Assembly (NCBI GenBank): GCA_002317385.1
Contig: DCJH01000021.1
Location: 71,978-135,977 of the forward strand
Origin: Prevotella sp. UBA1705
GTDB taxonomy: Bacteria; Bacteroidota; Bacteroidia; Bacteroidales; Bacteroidaceae
DNA length: 64,000 bases
Direction: 5' to 3'
Position 1 is the stretch's first letter; every line of letters begins with the position of its first letter. The position numbers were made by a program, and so were the translations under genes. Below, piece by piece: positions 52,508-60,207 of the stretch. Below the pieces are notes generated by a model. It saw nothing but the letters and a program-made list of their open reading frames with translations, did no database searches and was not told the origin of the DNA.

Positions 52508-53115
52508 TACCCTATCTCCTCACCCCTGATCCCCAGTGCATTCATCAACGAATAGCCGAGAATCTCCTGACGGAAGTTGCCTCCCTCCATGGGCTGCATG
52601 GCAAAGACCGTGATGCGCTTGTCGTCGGGGGCATCGCGCAGCACCCGGCGCACCTCGGCGTAGCAGTCGCCCTGCTCTCCATTGGGAATGACCATGAGGC
52701 GTTTCACCTCCTGATGCTCGCAAACGGTCTTGATGGCATCTACGAAATAGTCGGTCTTCTCCACCACCTCGCCCACACCATAGGCATTGATGAGAAATTC
52801 GCCGAGACGCTCATCCTTGAAGGCCTTGGCGCTCAGGTCGGTGGCATAGACCGCAGGGACGAAGTTGTCGAGCTGCGTTTTTCCCACCTCATGCACGAGC
52901 ACCACCTGTGTCTCATGCTTCTGGCCATCCTCGCGGAGGCCTCCGTCGAGCGCAATGTTTACTGCCCACTGGCTGAGGTCGGCCTTGGGGATGGCGCGAC
53001 CAATCATCCGTTCAAACTGAACACTGAGTTGAAACACCACATAGTCGATATAATCGGCATCGACAATGATGACGTTTTCGCTCATTTTCACGTTGCTTGT
53101 GTCTTGCAAATTCAT
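52507..53115 (-). CDS. DUF6621-like protein, function unknown
   Basis: 202 residues if started at ATG 53115, 192 if at ATG 53085 (MSENVIIVDADYID). The -7 box at 53119-53127 is 3 nt from the first ATG, so the second start is as likely. No signal peptide or membrane helix. The pattern VIIVDADYIDYVVF near the start and KRLMVIPNGEQGDCYAEVRR later is reminiscent of PIN/NYN-type nuclease folds (acidic residue after strand 1), but key residues are not clear and I make no functional claim. The family name is from memory of Bacteroidales proteins. Confidence 0.75.
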   Translation of the reverse strand: MNLQDTSNVKMSENVIIVDADYIDYVVFQLSVQFERMIGRAIPKADLSQWAVNIALDGGLREDGQKHETQVVLVHEVGKTQLDNFVPAVYATDLSAKAFKDERLGEFLINAYGVGEVVEKTDYFVDAIKTVCEHQEVKRLMVIPNGEQGDCYAEVRRVLRDAPDDKRITVFAMQPMEGGNFRQEILGYSLMNALGIRGEEIG

Positions 53116-53118
53116 ATT

Positions 53119-53127
53119 GCAAAGATA
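53119..53127 (-). promoter_or_regulatory. -7 box (TATCTTTGC, minus strand) for the DUF6621-like gene
   Basis: Exact TAnnTTTG ending 3 nt before ATG 53115 and 33 nt before ATG 53085. Confidence 0.65.
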
Positions 53128-53133
53128 ACTTTT

Positions 53134-53241
53134 TTATTTGGTTTTCGCAAAGGAAAGCCCAAAAATCAGATGGCCCAAACCGATAACTCCGCCCGCAGAC
53201 AAAGCGGCCGGAGCGAGGGAAAAATGCTCGCTTGAGGTCAT
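53134..53241 (-). CDS. Possible 35-residue small protein with its own promoter box
   Basis: ATG 53241 to TAA 53134 encodes MTSSEHFSLAPAALSAGGVI and then a short hydrophobic stretch (GLGHLIFGLSFAKTK). A minus-strand -7 box lies at 53265-53273, 23 nt before the ATG. The C-terminal half could be a membrane segment. Without conservation data it may equally be the leader of the DUF6621-like gene or chance. Confidence 0.25.
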   Translation of the reverse strand: MTSSEHFSLAPAALSAGGVIGLGHLIFGLSFAKTK

Positions 53242-53264
53242 TAGGCTATTATCTGTCTTACCCT

Positions 53265-53273
53265 GCAAATATA
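53265..53273 (-). promoter_or_regulatory. Second -7 box (TATATTTGC, minus strand) upstream of the DUF6621-like gene
   Basis: Exact TAnnTTTG about 140 nt further upstream than the gene's own box; it would transcribe the small frame 53134-53241 or a longer leader. Confidence 0.4.
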
Positions 53274-53370
53274 ATGGTTTCGTGGAAAAGTAGGAACAAA
53301 ATGGGTGGAATATTTTACAGAAAGGGTGGAAATGGGGCAGTGGTTCTGGAATGAAGACAGGATAACGGGG

Positions 53371-53462
53371 GAAAGACATAGTAACAGAATAACATTTCAG
53401 GGGAGGCGCAGACAGAATAATTATCAAGGGTGGGAGAAAGACAGAGTAACAGAATAACATTT
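53371..53462 (+). repeat. Direct repeat pair GAAAGACA(T/G)AGTAAC
   Basis: A 27-nt unit running from GAAAGACA to AATAACATTT occurs at 53371-53397 and 53436-53462, 26 of 27 identical, 65 nt apart. The words GACAGAATAA and GACAGAACTA between and after suggest more, decayed units. Confidence 0.7.
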
Positions 53463-53664
53463 GGGGTGGGGTTTAGACAGAACTACATAACAGGCATATA
53501 GGGAAAACCGCCCAACGAATCCACCAACAGGGTATTCTGCCTGTCATTATGACACGCGGAGCGTTTCTTATGTCATGGGGGCAGAGGCAGGAAAATATGT
53601 CATTATGAAAGGTTATATGTCCTTATGTTATAAAGAGAGAGAGGTTTTGACAGGCATGAAAGGA

Positions 53665-53710
53665 TGCCCTCCGGCGGTGCGGACACGCACGGGGCATGTC
53701 CCTACTGAGC
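53665..53710 (+). repeat. Element B, copy 3
   Basis: TGCCCTCCGGCGGTGCGGAC to CCCTACTGAGC, 45 of 46 identical to 13175-13220, 40 kb away. Element C copy 2 follows 54 nt later. Confidence 0.85.
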
Positions 53711-53764
53711 GACTGCCAATCCCGCTATAACTTACTGATAATCAGAGCAGGTAAGTATGCCTCC

Positions 53765-53845
53765 GAAATAAGGTACTAATCGCGATGCGATGAGGTAGTA
53801 AAGGCGGGGCGAAAAGGTACTAATCGTGCGACGATTACTACCTGA
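53765..53845 (+). repeat. Element C, copy 2
   Basis: AAGGTACTAATCGCGATGCG, GAGGTAGTAAAGGCG, AAAAGGTACTAATCG in order; about 70 of 81 positions match the reverse complement of 12654-12738. Confidence 0.75.
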
Positions 53846-53915
53846 TCGCGAAGCCCCTGCTACAAGGCCTTTCTGTCGGGGCATAGAGGCCTGTTGGAGC
53901 CCTCGACAAAAGAGC

Positions 53916-53988
53916 ACGAAAAACCCCGGTGAGACGCTGGGGGAGCGGAGCCCAACGTGGCCCTCACCCCTGCAGCATCTCACCGGGG
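53916..53988 (-). terminator. Intrinsic terminator of nhaD (minus strand)
   Basis: Stem TCTCACCGGGG (53978-53988) with CCCCGGTGAGA (53924-53934) plus inner CAGC/GCTG; on the minus strand it runs into a T5 stretch (53918-53922). It begins 22 nt after the nhaD stop codon. Confidence 0.8.
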
Positions 53989-54010
53989 AACGTATCTTAG
54001 AGAAAACTCT

Positions 54011-55372
54011 TTAGAGAGGAGTGGTGAAGATGAAAGTACGGATGACCCAATAGCTCAGTATGCCGGCGAGATAGCCCACCAGTGCTATCCAGCTCACACG
54101 CTTCATATACCATCCGAAGGTTATCTTCTCCAAGCCCATCACCACCACGCCGGCGGCAGAGCCGATGATGAGGATGGAGCCACCCACGCCGGCACAGTAG
54201 GCCAGCAACTGCCAGAAGATGCCATCTACAGCCATATCGCCTGTGGGAGCCACGGGATACATACCCATGCAGCCGGCCACGAGAGGCACGTTGTCGACAA
54301 TGCTCGACAGGATACCGATGATGCCCGTCACGGCATAGTGGTTGCCCGCAAACGCGGTGTTGAGTCCCTGACCGAGCATGGTGAGCACGCCCACTTCCTC
54401 CAGACAGGCCACGGCCATGAGGATGCCAAGGAAGAAGAGAATGGTAGACATATCAATGTTGCGCAGCAGGTTGACCACGCGCTTCTTGGTGCCGCCCTCA
54501 TCGTTTCCACGATGCAGATTGCGGTAGAACACCTCGGTGACAATCCATAGCACGCTCAGCACAAACAGGATTCCCACAAACGGTGGCAGGCCGGTGATGC
54601 CCTTGAACACGGGCACGAACATCAGACCACCCACGCCGATGAAGAACACCACCTTGCGCTGGGCCGACGAGAAGTCGAGCAACTCGTAGTCGCTCTTCAT
54701 GGCCAGCGGCTCCTCGGAGTCGAGACTGCCCTTGAGCGAATATTGCAGGATGAAGGCCGGAAGCACCATCGAGATGACCGAGGGCACCACAATCTCGGAG
54801 ATTACACCCAAGGCGGTGATCACTCCCTTATTCCACAGCATGATGGTGGTCACGTCGCCGATGGGCGAGAAGGCTCCTCCAGAGTTGGCCGCGATAATCA
54901 CCAGCGCTGCGTAGATGATGCGGTCGTTGTGGTCGTGCACCAGTTTGCGCAGTATCATCACCATCACAATGCTCGTGGTGAGGTTGTCGAGGATGGCCGA
55001 GAGAATGAAGGTCATGAAGGCAATGCGCCACAGCAGGGCACGCTTGCTCTTCGACTTCATCACGGTGCGCACCCAGTTGAATCCGCCGTTCTGGTCTACA
55101 ATCTCGACGATGGTCATGGCACCCATGAGGAAGAACAGCGTGGTGGCCGTGCCGCCGAGGTGGTGCTCAATGGTGTTGCTCACCTCGTGGATGAGTTCCT
55201 GACCGGTGAAACCATGGATATAACTATCCGGAGAAATCATAAAGAGGGTCCAGCAGGCCACAAACATCAGTAGGGCCACTGCAGCCTTGTTCACTTTCGT
55301 AACGCTCTCGACGGCTATAAAGAGGTAGCCAATGCAGAAAGTGATGACAATTGCAATTGTTAATGGTGACAT
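54011..55372 (-). CDS. nhaD: NhaD-type Na+/H+ antiporter
   Basis: 453 residues from ATG 55372, with 12-13 hydrophobic helices. It belongs to the ArsB/NhaD (ion transporter) superfamily. Characteristic stretches are LFFLMGAMTIVEIVDQNGGF, ILDNLTTSIVMVMILRKL, NSGGAFSPIGDVTTIML and the C-terminal SIVDNVPLVAGCMGM. It exports Na+ for H+ and so supports pH and salt homeostasis, as in other Bacteroidales. The in-frame codon at 55411 adds 13 polar residues and is less likely. Confidence 0.95.
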   Translation of the reverse strand: MSPLTIAIVITFCIGYLFIAVESVTKVNKAAVALLMFVACWTLFMISPDSYIHGFTGQELIHEVSNTIEHHLGGTATTLFFLMGAMTIVEIVDQNGGFNWVRTVMKSKSKRALLWRIAFMTFILSAILDNLTTSIVMVMILRKLVHDHNDRIIYAALVIIAANSGGAFSPIGDVTTIMLWNKGVITALGVISEIVVPSVISMVLPAFILQYSLKGSLDSEEPLAMKSDYELLDFSSAQRKVVFFIGVGGLMFVPVFKGITGLPPFVGILFVLSVLWIVTEVFYRNLHRGNDEGGTKKRVVNLLRNIDMSTILFFLGILMAVACLEEVGVLTMLGQGLNTAFAGNHYAVTGIIGILSSIVDNVPLVAGCMGMYPVAPTGDMAVDGIFWQLLAYCAGVGGSILIIGSAAGVVVMGLEKITFGWYMKRVSWIALVGYLAGILSYWVIRTFIFTTPL

Positions 55373-55438
55373 TGATAGTTGAATTTGATAATGATTGCGC
55401 TTGGTAGACACGACAAAACCTCATCGGTCTGAAGCGAT

Positions 55439-55447
55439 GCAAAGGTA
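55439..55447 (-). promoter_or_regulatory. -7 box (TACCTTTGC, minus strand) for nhaD
   Basis: Exact TAnnTTTG about 65 nt upstream of the ATG at 55372. Confidence 0.65.
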
Positions 55448-55841
55448 GTAAAAATATCATGATCAAGTACTAAAAAGCAAAAAAATTATAATGAGTCCAA
55501 AGAAAATTTATAGGCCATCATTTGGCGGGGCTGGTGTTTCGGCGGTTTCTTCCTATGGAGCAGGCAGTTTCGTGGGTGCTTCGTGCTACCTCCGAGGCGC
55601 CTTGCGGGGCATGGTTTCAGGCCATGGAAACAGCGCCCCGGCCCTCTCCTGCCTCATGGTTCCGATGGTCGAGGCATCGGGGCGACGGCGGGCCGTTGGT
55701 TGAAGCAATAGGCCCATTGGCTGAATATTTTTGCAACTTACCTCCTCTTTTCTCTATATTTGCCGAAAAACAGACGGGCAGGGCAAACCTCTGCACCTGC
55801 CCAACGCAGACAACAGGAATAGTAATATCAAGTTTAGGATT
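55448..55841. other. Divergent intergenic region between nhaD and the DUF4353-like gene
   Basis: Apart from the plus-strand -7 boxes at 55726-55734 and 55755-55763 it holds a GC-rich imperfect palindrome near 55605-55645 (GGGGCATGGTTTC with GGAAACAGCGCCCC). A 70-codon frame at 55491-55703 is low-complexity and not called. Confidence 0.5.
55726..55763 (+). promoter_or_regulatory. Tandem -7 boxes upstream of the DUF4353-like lipoprotein gene
   Basis: TATTTTTGC (55726-55734) and TATATTTGC (55755-55763) are both exact. The TTTG of the first (55730-55733) lies 21 nt before the second, the right distance for a -33 element, so one promoter with -33 and -7 boxes is the simpler reading. Leader about 75 nt. 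Confidence 0.65.
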
Positions 55842-57611
55842 ATGAAAAGAAATCTCAATCTGTTTATCATCGCAGCGGCCACACTGCTCGCCGCCTGCTC
55901 TTCGGGAGGAGAGTTGCTCGACGAGGAGACCAGCTCTGCCAGCTATCCCACATCATCTGCCACCTCCTCGGGGTCGGCCAGTACATCTACAGCCAATAGT
56001 GATCTGAGCAGCCTCGACGTGGCCATCGACTCCACCGCCCTATCGGAGACGGAGACCGTACCCACAGACAACGAGGACTATGTGGAGAACTACTCGGCAT
56101 CCAACACCATCTACATCCATTACAACGGCACGTCGGCCAGCTACACGGGTAGCGCATCGGGCGTGAGTGTCGATGTGAGCGGGGCCGACGTAACGGTCAC
56201 CTCGACCACCGCGGGGATGAACTATGTGCTCAGCGGCACCACCACCGACGGTAGTTTCAAGGTGGCTTCGAGCGATAACAACAAGAAATTTGAACTCACC
56301 CTCGCCGGAGTGAGCATCACCAACGGCGACGGTCCGGCCATCAACATCCAGTCGGGCAAGCGCACCTATGTGGTGCTGAAAGACGGAACCTATAACCATC
56401 TGGCCGATGGCACAAGCTATGCCTCCAGCACCGAAGACCAGAAAGGCACGCTATTCAGCGAGGGCGAGCTGCTCTTCTCGGGCAAAGGTCACCTCAGCGT
56501 GGACGCCAATGCCAAGGCAGGAATAGCCAGCGACGACTATATCCTGATACGCCCCGGAACCAATATCTACGTGAACGCCTCTCAAGGCAATGGCATCAAG
56601 GCCAACGATGGTATAGAAGTGGCCGGCGGTGTGGTCAATGTGGAGGTGTCGGGGACGGCAGCCAAGGGTCTCTCTACCGATGGTTACTACACCCAGTCGG
56701 GCGGCCGCGTGACGGCCATCACCACCGGAGGCGCGGAGTATGATGCCGACGACAAGGACGTGAGCGGCTCAGCAGGCGTGAAAGCCGACTCCACTCTCAC
56801 TGTAGACGGCGGCTCGCTGCTGGTGAAGAGCACCGGAGCGGGAGGCAAAGGACTGAGCAGCGACCAGCAGATTATCATCAACGACGGCGTGGTGAAGGCC
56901 GTGACCACGGGCAAGACCTATACCTATAGCAGTAGTCTGGACAGCAAGGCGAAGGGCATCAAGGCCGACGGCAACCTGGCCATCCATGGCGGCGCCGTGA
57001 TGGTGAAAGCCACCGGAGGCGAGGGCTCGGAGGGTATCGAGGCCAAGGGAACGCTCACCATCACAGGCGGAACGACCGAGGTGTATGGCTACGACGACGC
57101 CATCAACTCGGCACTCGACCTCACCATCAGCGGCGGATACGTCTATGCTTTCAGCATCAACAACGACGGCATAGACTCCAACCGCAATCTTTACCTCAAG
57201 GGCGGCACCACCCTGGCCTATGGCACCACCCAGCCGGAGTGCGGCATAGATGCCGCCGAGGGCTACAGTGTCTACATCACGGGGGGCACTCTCTTTGCCG
57301 TGGGCGGTGGTGAGAGCTATCCCAGTTCATCGTCTACGCAGCCGAGCATTGTCTTTGGCGGGTCTGTGGGCTCAGGTTCGACCATTGCCCTTGTCAACGG
57401 CACCACCCAGGTGGCCAGCTATGTCATGGGCCGCAGCTACGGAAGCAGTGTCAGCATCCTGATGTCGGCACCCGGACTGGTCAAGGGCAGCAGCTACACC
57501 GTGACCGTAGACGGCGCTACCGTGGGCACCATCTCCTCGCTCTCGTCGCCCTACTCCACCATCGGCTCAGTGTCCTCGGGCATGGGCGGAGGTCGTCCCG
57601 GGGGATGGTAA
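55842..57611 (+). CDS. Carbohydrate-binding DUF4353-like surface lipoprotein
   Basis: 589 residues from ATG 55842. A lipoprotein signal (LLAAC, Cys19) is followed by a Ser/Thr-rich linker (about 28-65) and a long repetitive beta-solenoid: units with 'G.GI.a.g.l.I.gG.v.v...g..' spacing, e.g. GNGIKANDGIEVAGGVVNV, AGVKADSTLTVDGGSLLVKS and GSEGIEAKGTLTITGGTTEV. This matches carbohydrate-binding DUF4353 proteins. The C-terminus is Gly-rich (GMGGGRPGGW). Probably outer-membrane anchored. The LytS/LytTR pair lies 339 nt downstream on the same strand. Confidence 0.82.
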   Translation: MKRNLNLFIIAAATLLAACSSGGELLDEETSSASYPTSSATSSGSASTSTANSDLSSLDVAIDSTALSETETVPTDNEDYVENYSASNTIYIHYNGTSASYTGSASGVSVDVSGADVTVTSTTAGMNYVLSGTTTDGSFKVASSDNNKKFELTLAGVSITNGDGPAINIQSGKRTYVVLKDGTYNHLADGTSYASSTEDQKGTLFSEGELLFSGKGHLSVDANAKAGIASDDYILIRPGTNIYVNASQGNGIKANDGIEVAGGVVNVEVSGTAAKGLSTDGYYTQSGGRVTAITTGGAEYDADDKDVSGSAGVKADSTLTVDGGSLLVKSTGAGGKGLSSDQQIIINDGVVKAVTTGKTYTYSSSLDSKAKGIKADGNLAIHGGAVMVKATGGEGSEGIEAKGTLTITGGTTEVYGYDDAINSALDLTISGGYVYAFSINNDGIDSNRNLYLKGGTTLAYGTTQPECGIDAAEGYSVYITGGTLFAVGGGESYPSSSSTQPSIVFGGSVGSGSTIALVNGTTQVASYVMGRSYGSSVSILMSAPGLVKGSSYTVTVDGATVGTISSLSSPYSTIGSVSSGMGGGRPGGW

Positions 57612-57644
57612 TGAGGAAAAACTGCGCGGATTTAAGGTGTTCAT

Positions 57645-57891
57645 GGAGTCAGAGGAGTTAAAGAAGTTAGGGAGAAAGAGGGAGTTAAGAAGTTAAGGAA
57701 GTTAAAGGAATTAAGACAATAGTCTGCTCATAGAATTGCCTCTCCGATGCTTTGACGTAGCATCCCAGTAGCTTAGAAGTGGCATTTAATTTCCAGAAAG
57801 TAGCTTACCGGTTTCTTGAGAGTAATGTCTTTAACTCCTTTAACGTCCTTAACTTCTTTAACTCCCCCTCCCTTTAACTCCTCAGACCTCT
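57645..57891. repeat. Inverted arrays of a 9-bp-period GTTAA repeat
   Basis: Left arm 57645-57716 (AGTTAAGAAGTTAAGGAAG type) and right arm 57828-57891 (CTTTAACTCCTTTAACG type) are imperfect reverse complements with a 111-nt loop. About 40 bp pair well. This fills most of the 339-nt gap between the lipoprotein gene and the histidine kinase gene. Confidence 0.7.
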
Positions 57892-57950
57892 TTCTCTCCA
57901 TGAAAAGCAATACCAACCTATATTCAACGTTATACCAACAAACGAGGCTT

Positions 57951-59150
57951 ATGAAGCATTTTACACGATGTAGCAAGGAAAATCTGATTTATATTGGGCT
58001 GTGGATCATCCTATTTCTCACCCCAGTGGTCAGTCTATATTTCCGTACCGCCACCGACAGTCACCTGCAATTCCAGTGGAGCGAGGTGTTCCATGTGTGG
58101 CTGGTGTTTGCCGTCTACCTCCTCATCTTCCTGATACACAACATCATTCTGGCACCCATCCTCATCTATAAGCACAATACTCTGATGTATATCGCCACCA
58201 CCTTGTGCCTACTCGGGGTGTTTGTTACCTTTGAATGCATGAACCGCCCCGACAGGGCAAGGCGGCCCCGACAGGAGATGGTCAGCCCTCCCGTGCGCCC
58301 CCAGGGGGCCGACGGCTCACGCACCATGGGGCCGGCGTTCGGCCCCAACGGTCGCAGGCAGGGCAGCCCACAGCATCCCGACGACCGCATGCACCAGCCA
58401 CCGATGTTCTTGGGCATGATAGACTTCGTGGGAGCACTGATTCTTGTGGGACTCCTCGGACTGAATCTCGGCGTGAAACTCTATTTCAAGAATGAGAAAG
58501 ACTATGATGATCTTCAGAAGTTGGAGAAGCAGAGCCTACAGCAACAGCTCGAATATCTGAAGTATCAGATTAATCCCCACTTCTTCATGAATACCCTAAA
58601 CAACATCCATGCGCTGGTTGACATCGACTCTGAAAAGGCCAAAGCCAGTATCGTGGAGCTGTCGAAGATGATGCGCTACGTGCTCTACGAGGGCGATAAG
58701 AGCATGATTCCGCTGCAAAAGGAGGTGGCTTTTCTCCACAACTACATCCGACTGATGCAACTGCGCTATAGCAACCGCGTGCAGGTGACGCTCGATATTC
58801 CCGACAATCTGCCCGACGGACAGGTGCCGCCACTGCTGCTCATCACCTTCGTGGAGAACGCTTTCAAGCATGGGGTGAGCTATCAGAAGGACAGTTTCAT
58901 CGATATTGTGATGGACATGGACAACGGCAACCTCTTCTTCCACTGCCTCAACAGCAAACAACCCATAGATGTTTCCACGCCCGGAACAGAGCCGCAGGAG
59001 CATGGAGTAGGGCTGAAGAATGTGCGACAGCGCCTCGACCTTATCTATGGCGACACCTATCGGCTCGACATCCAAGACCACGAGGAGAGCTATGACGTGC
59101 AGCTTTATCTTCCTTTTGTGAAGCAAGATGCGCCCAACAACAAGCGGTAA
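57951..59150 (+). CDS. LytS-type sensor histidine kinase
   Basis: 399 residues from ATG 57951. Four hydrophobic segments (about 12-31, 46-70, 79-96, 154-175) with a Pro/Arg-rich loop (100-150), then a short coiled coil (184-205) and the His_kinase domain with phospho-acceptor His210 in YQINPHFFMNTLNNIHAL. The ATPase part has ITFVENAFKHGV and GVGLKNVRQRLDLIYG. The frame is open from 57816, but those codons are the 9-bp repeat array, so the downstream start is preferred (ATG 57900 is a second option). It pairs with the LytTR regulator 81 nt downstream. Signal unknown. Confidence 0.9.
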   Translation: MKHFTRCSKENLIYIGLWIILFLTPVVSLYFRTATDSHLQFQWSEVFHVWLVFAVYLLIFLIHNIILAPILIYKHNTLMYIATTLCLLGVFVTFECMNRPDRARRPRQEMVSPPVRPQGADGSRTMGPAFGPNGRRQGSPQHPDDRMHQPPMFLGMIDFVGALILVGLLGLNLGVKLYFKNEKDYDDLQKLEKQSLQQQLEYLKYQINPHFFMNTLNNIHALVDIDSEKAKASIVELSKMMRYVLYEGDKSMIPLQKEVAFLHNYIRLMQLRYSNRVQVTLDIPDNLPDGQVPPLLLITFVENAFKHGVSYQKDSFIDIVMDMDNGNLFFHCLNSKQPIDVSTPGTEPQEHGVGLKNVRQRLDLIYGDTYRLDIQDHEESYDVQLYLPFVKQDAPNNKR

Positions 59151-59231
59151 CCGCCCGTTTTCCGTGAGATATAATAGTAGACAGAGGGGCTAAGACGAAG
59201 CATGCCCACTACATCGCAAACAAGACTGACT

Positions 59232-60086
59232 ATGAATGAAAGATTGATCAAGTGTCTGGCCATAGACGACGAGCCGCTGGCGCTCCACCAATTGGCCGCC
59301 TACATCCGCAAAGTACCGTTCTTAGAGCTGGTGGCCGAGTGCTCAAGTGCCATCGAAGCCAAGCGAATACTCGACGAGGAACTGATAGATGCCATCTTCT
59401 GCGACATCAATATGCCCGACCTCAACGGCATGGACTTCGTGAAAAGTCTGGCTGCTCCGCCCCTCGTGGTGTTTACCACGGCCTACGCCGACTATGCCAT
59501 CGAGGGATATAAGGTAGATGCTATAGACTATCTCTTGAAGCCTTTCGGCCTCGACGAGTTCCGCAAGGCTGCCCAGCGAGTGCGCGACCGTCTGCCACAC
59601 TCGCCGCTCTCCTTCCCCCGTGAGCCCACTCCCGCTCTGCAATCGGGCTCTCCCGTTTCCCCAAACCCATCTGTTCCTGCTACCCCCTCCCCTGCAGAGG
59701 AAGGTCGGGACAGGGAATTCCTGGAGCCGGAAGGCGGAGATGGCACCCTGTTTGTGAAGACCGACGGGCGCGTAGTGCGCATCAACATCGCCGATATCAC
59801 CTATGTGGAGGGCATGAGCGAGTATCTGAAAATCCACCTCGACGGCCTCGACGCTGACGGACGACTGCAGAAACCACTGGTCATCCTGTTCTCCATGAAG
59901 CGGCTGGAGGAGCGATTGCCCAACCATTTCATGCGCATCCACCGGTCTTATCTTGTGAATCTGAAGAAGATTCAGGAGGTAAACAAGAACCGTGTCATCA
60001 TGGACCGCGACACCTATCTACCCATTGGCGACCTCTATCGCGACGCCTTCAACGCCTATATCAACCAGAATTTCCTCGGAAAATAG
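59232..60086 (+). CDS. LytTR-family response regulator
   Basis: 284 residues from ATG 59232. Receiver domain 1-115 with Asp12/Asp13, phospho-acceptor Asp58 (FCDINMPDLNG), Thr82/Thr83 and Lys103 (LLKPFG); then a Pro/Ser/Glu-rich linker of about 60 residues (110-170), and a C-terminal LytTR DNA-binding domain (TLFVKTDGRVVRINIADI to the end). LytTR proteins bind direct-repeat sites near promoters. The linker is longer than usual and its GC-rich DNA (59681-59709, CCCCTCCCCTGCAGAGGAAG) faintly resembles element A. An upstream ATG at 59202 adds ten residues and is less likely. Confidence 0.92.
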   Translation: MNERLIKCLAIDDEPLALHQLAAYIRKVPFLELVAECSSAIEAKRILDEELIDAIFCDINMPDLNGMDFVKSLAAPPLVVFTTAYADYAIEGYKVDAIDYLLKPFGLDEFRKAAQRVRDRLPHSPLSFPREPTPALQSGSPVSPNPSVPATPSPAEEGRDREFLEPEGGDGTLFVKTDGRVVRINIADITYVEGMSEYLKIHLDGLDADGRLQKPLVILFSMKRLEERLPNHFMRIHRSYLVNLKKIQEVNKNRVIMDRDTYLPIGDLYRDAFNAYINQNFLGK

Positions 60087-60133
60087 CGTCTTTTCATCGC
60101 CTTTTCGTTGATTTTCAGCAGCATACAACGCCA

Positions 60134-60170
60134 AACGGCCGGGAAAATCCATTGGATTATCCCGGCCGTT
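60134..60170. terminator. Hairpin between convergent LytTR and asd genes
   Basis: Stem AACGGCCGGGA (60134-60144) with TCCCGGCCGTT (60160-60170), then an inner AATCC/GGATT pair. Neither side has a long T run. Placed between the two stop codons, it may serve both. Confidence 0.7.
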
Positions 60171-60207
60171 GGGTTGTAGGGCAATGCCGACAGAAGCGGC
60201 ACGGCAG

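Larger units (their letters stand above)
53116..54010. other. 895-nt gap rich in repeats between the DUF6621-like gene and nhaD
   Basis: From left to right: two minus-strand -7 boxes with a small frame, a pair of direct repeats (53371-53397, 53436-53462), a stretch with recurring (TG)TCATTATG words, element B copy 3 (53665-53710), element C copy 2 (53765-53845) and the nhaD terminator (53916-53988). No standard gene. Confidence 0.65.

Noticed and set aside
53500..53660. CRISPR-like array
   Set aside because: Repeated words (TCATTATG, TGTCATT) are short, irregularly spaced and not separated by unique spacers of constant length; no cas genes in the window.
53732..53983. 83-codon frame in the gap before nhaD
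   Set aside because: It is a translation of element C and the nhaD terminator.
55491..55703. 70-codon frame before the DUF4353-like gene
   Set aside because: Low-complexity Gly/Ser/Ala composition over a GC-rich palindrome, without its own promoter box; probably not translated.
57816..57950. N-terminal extension of the histidine kinase (MRVMSLTPLTSLTSLT)
   Set aside because: The codons are the right arm of the 9-bp repeat array; the family's first membrane helix begins after ATG 57951.
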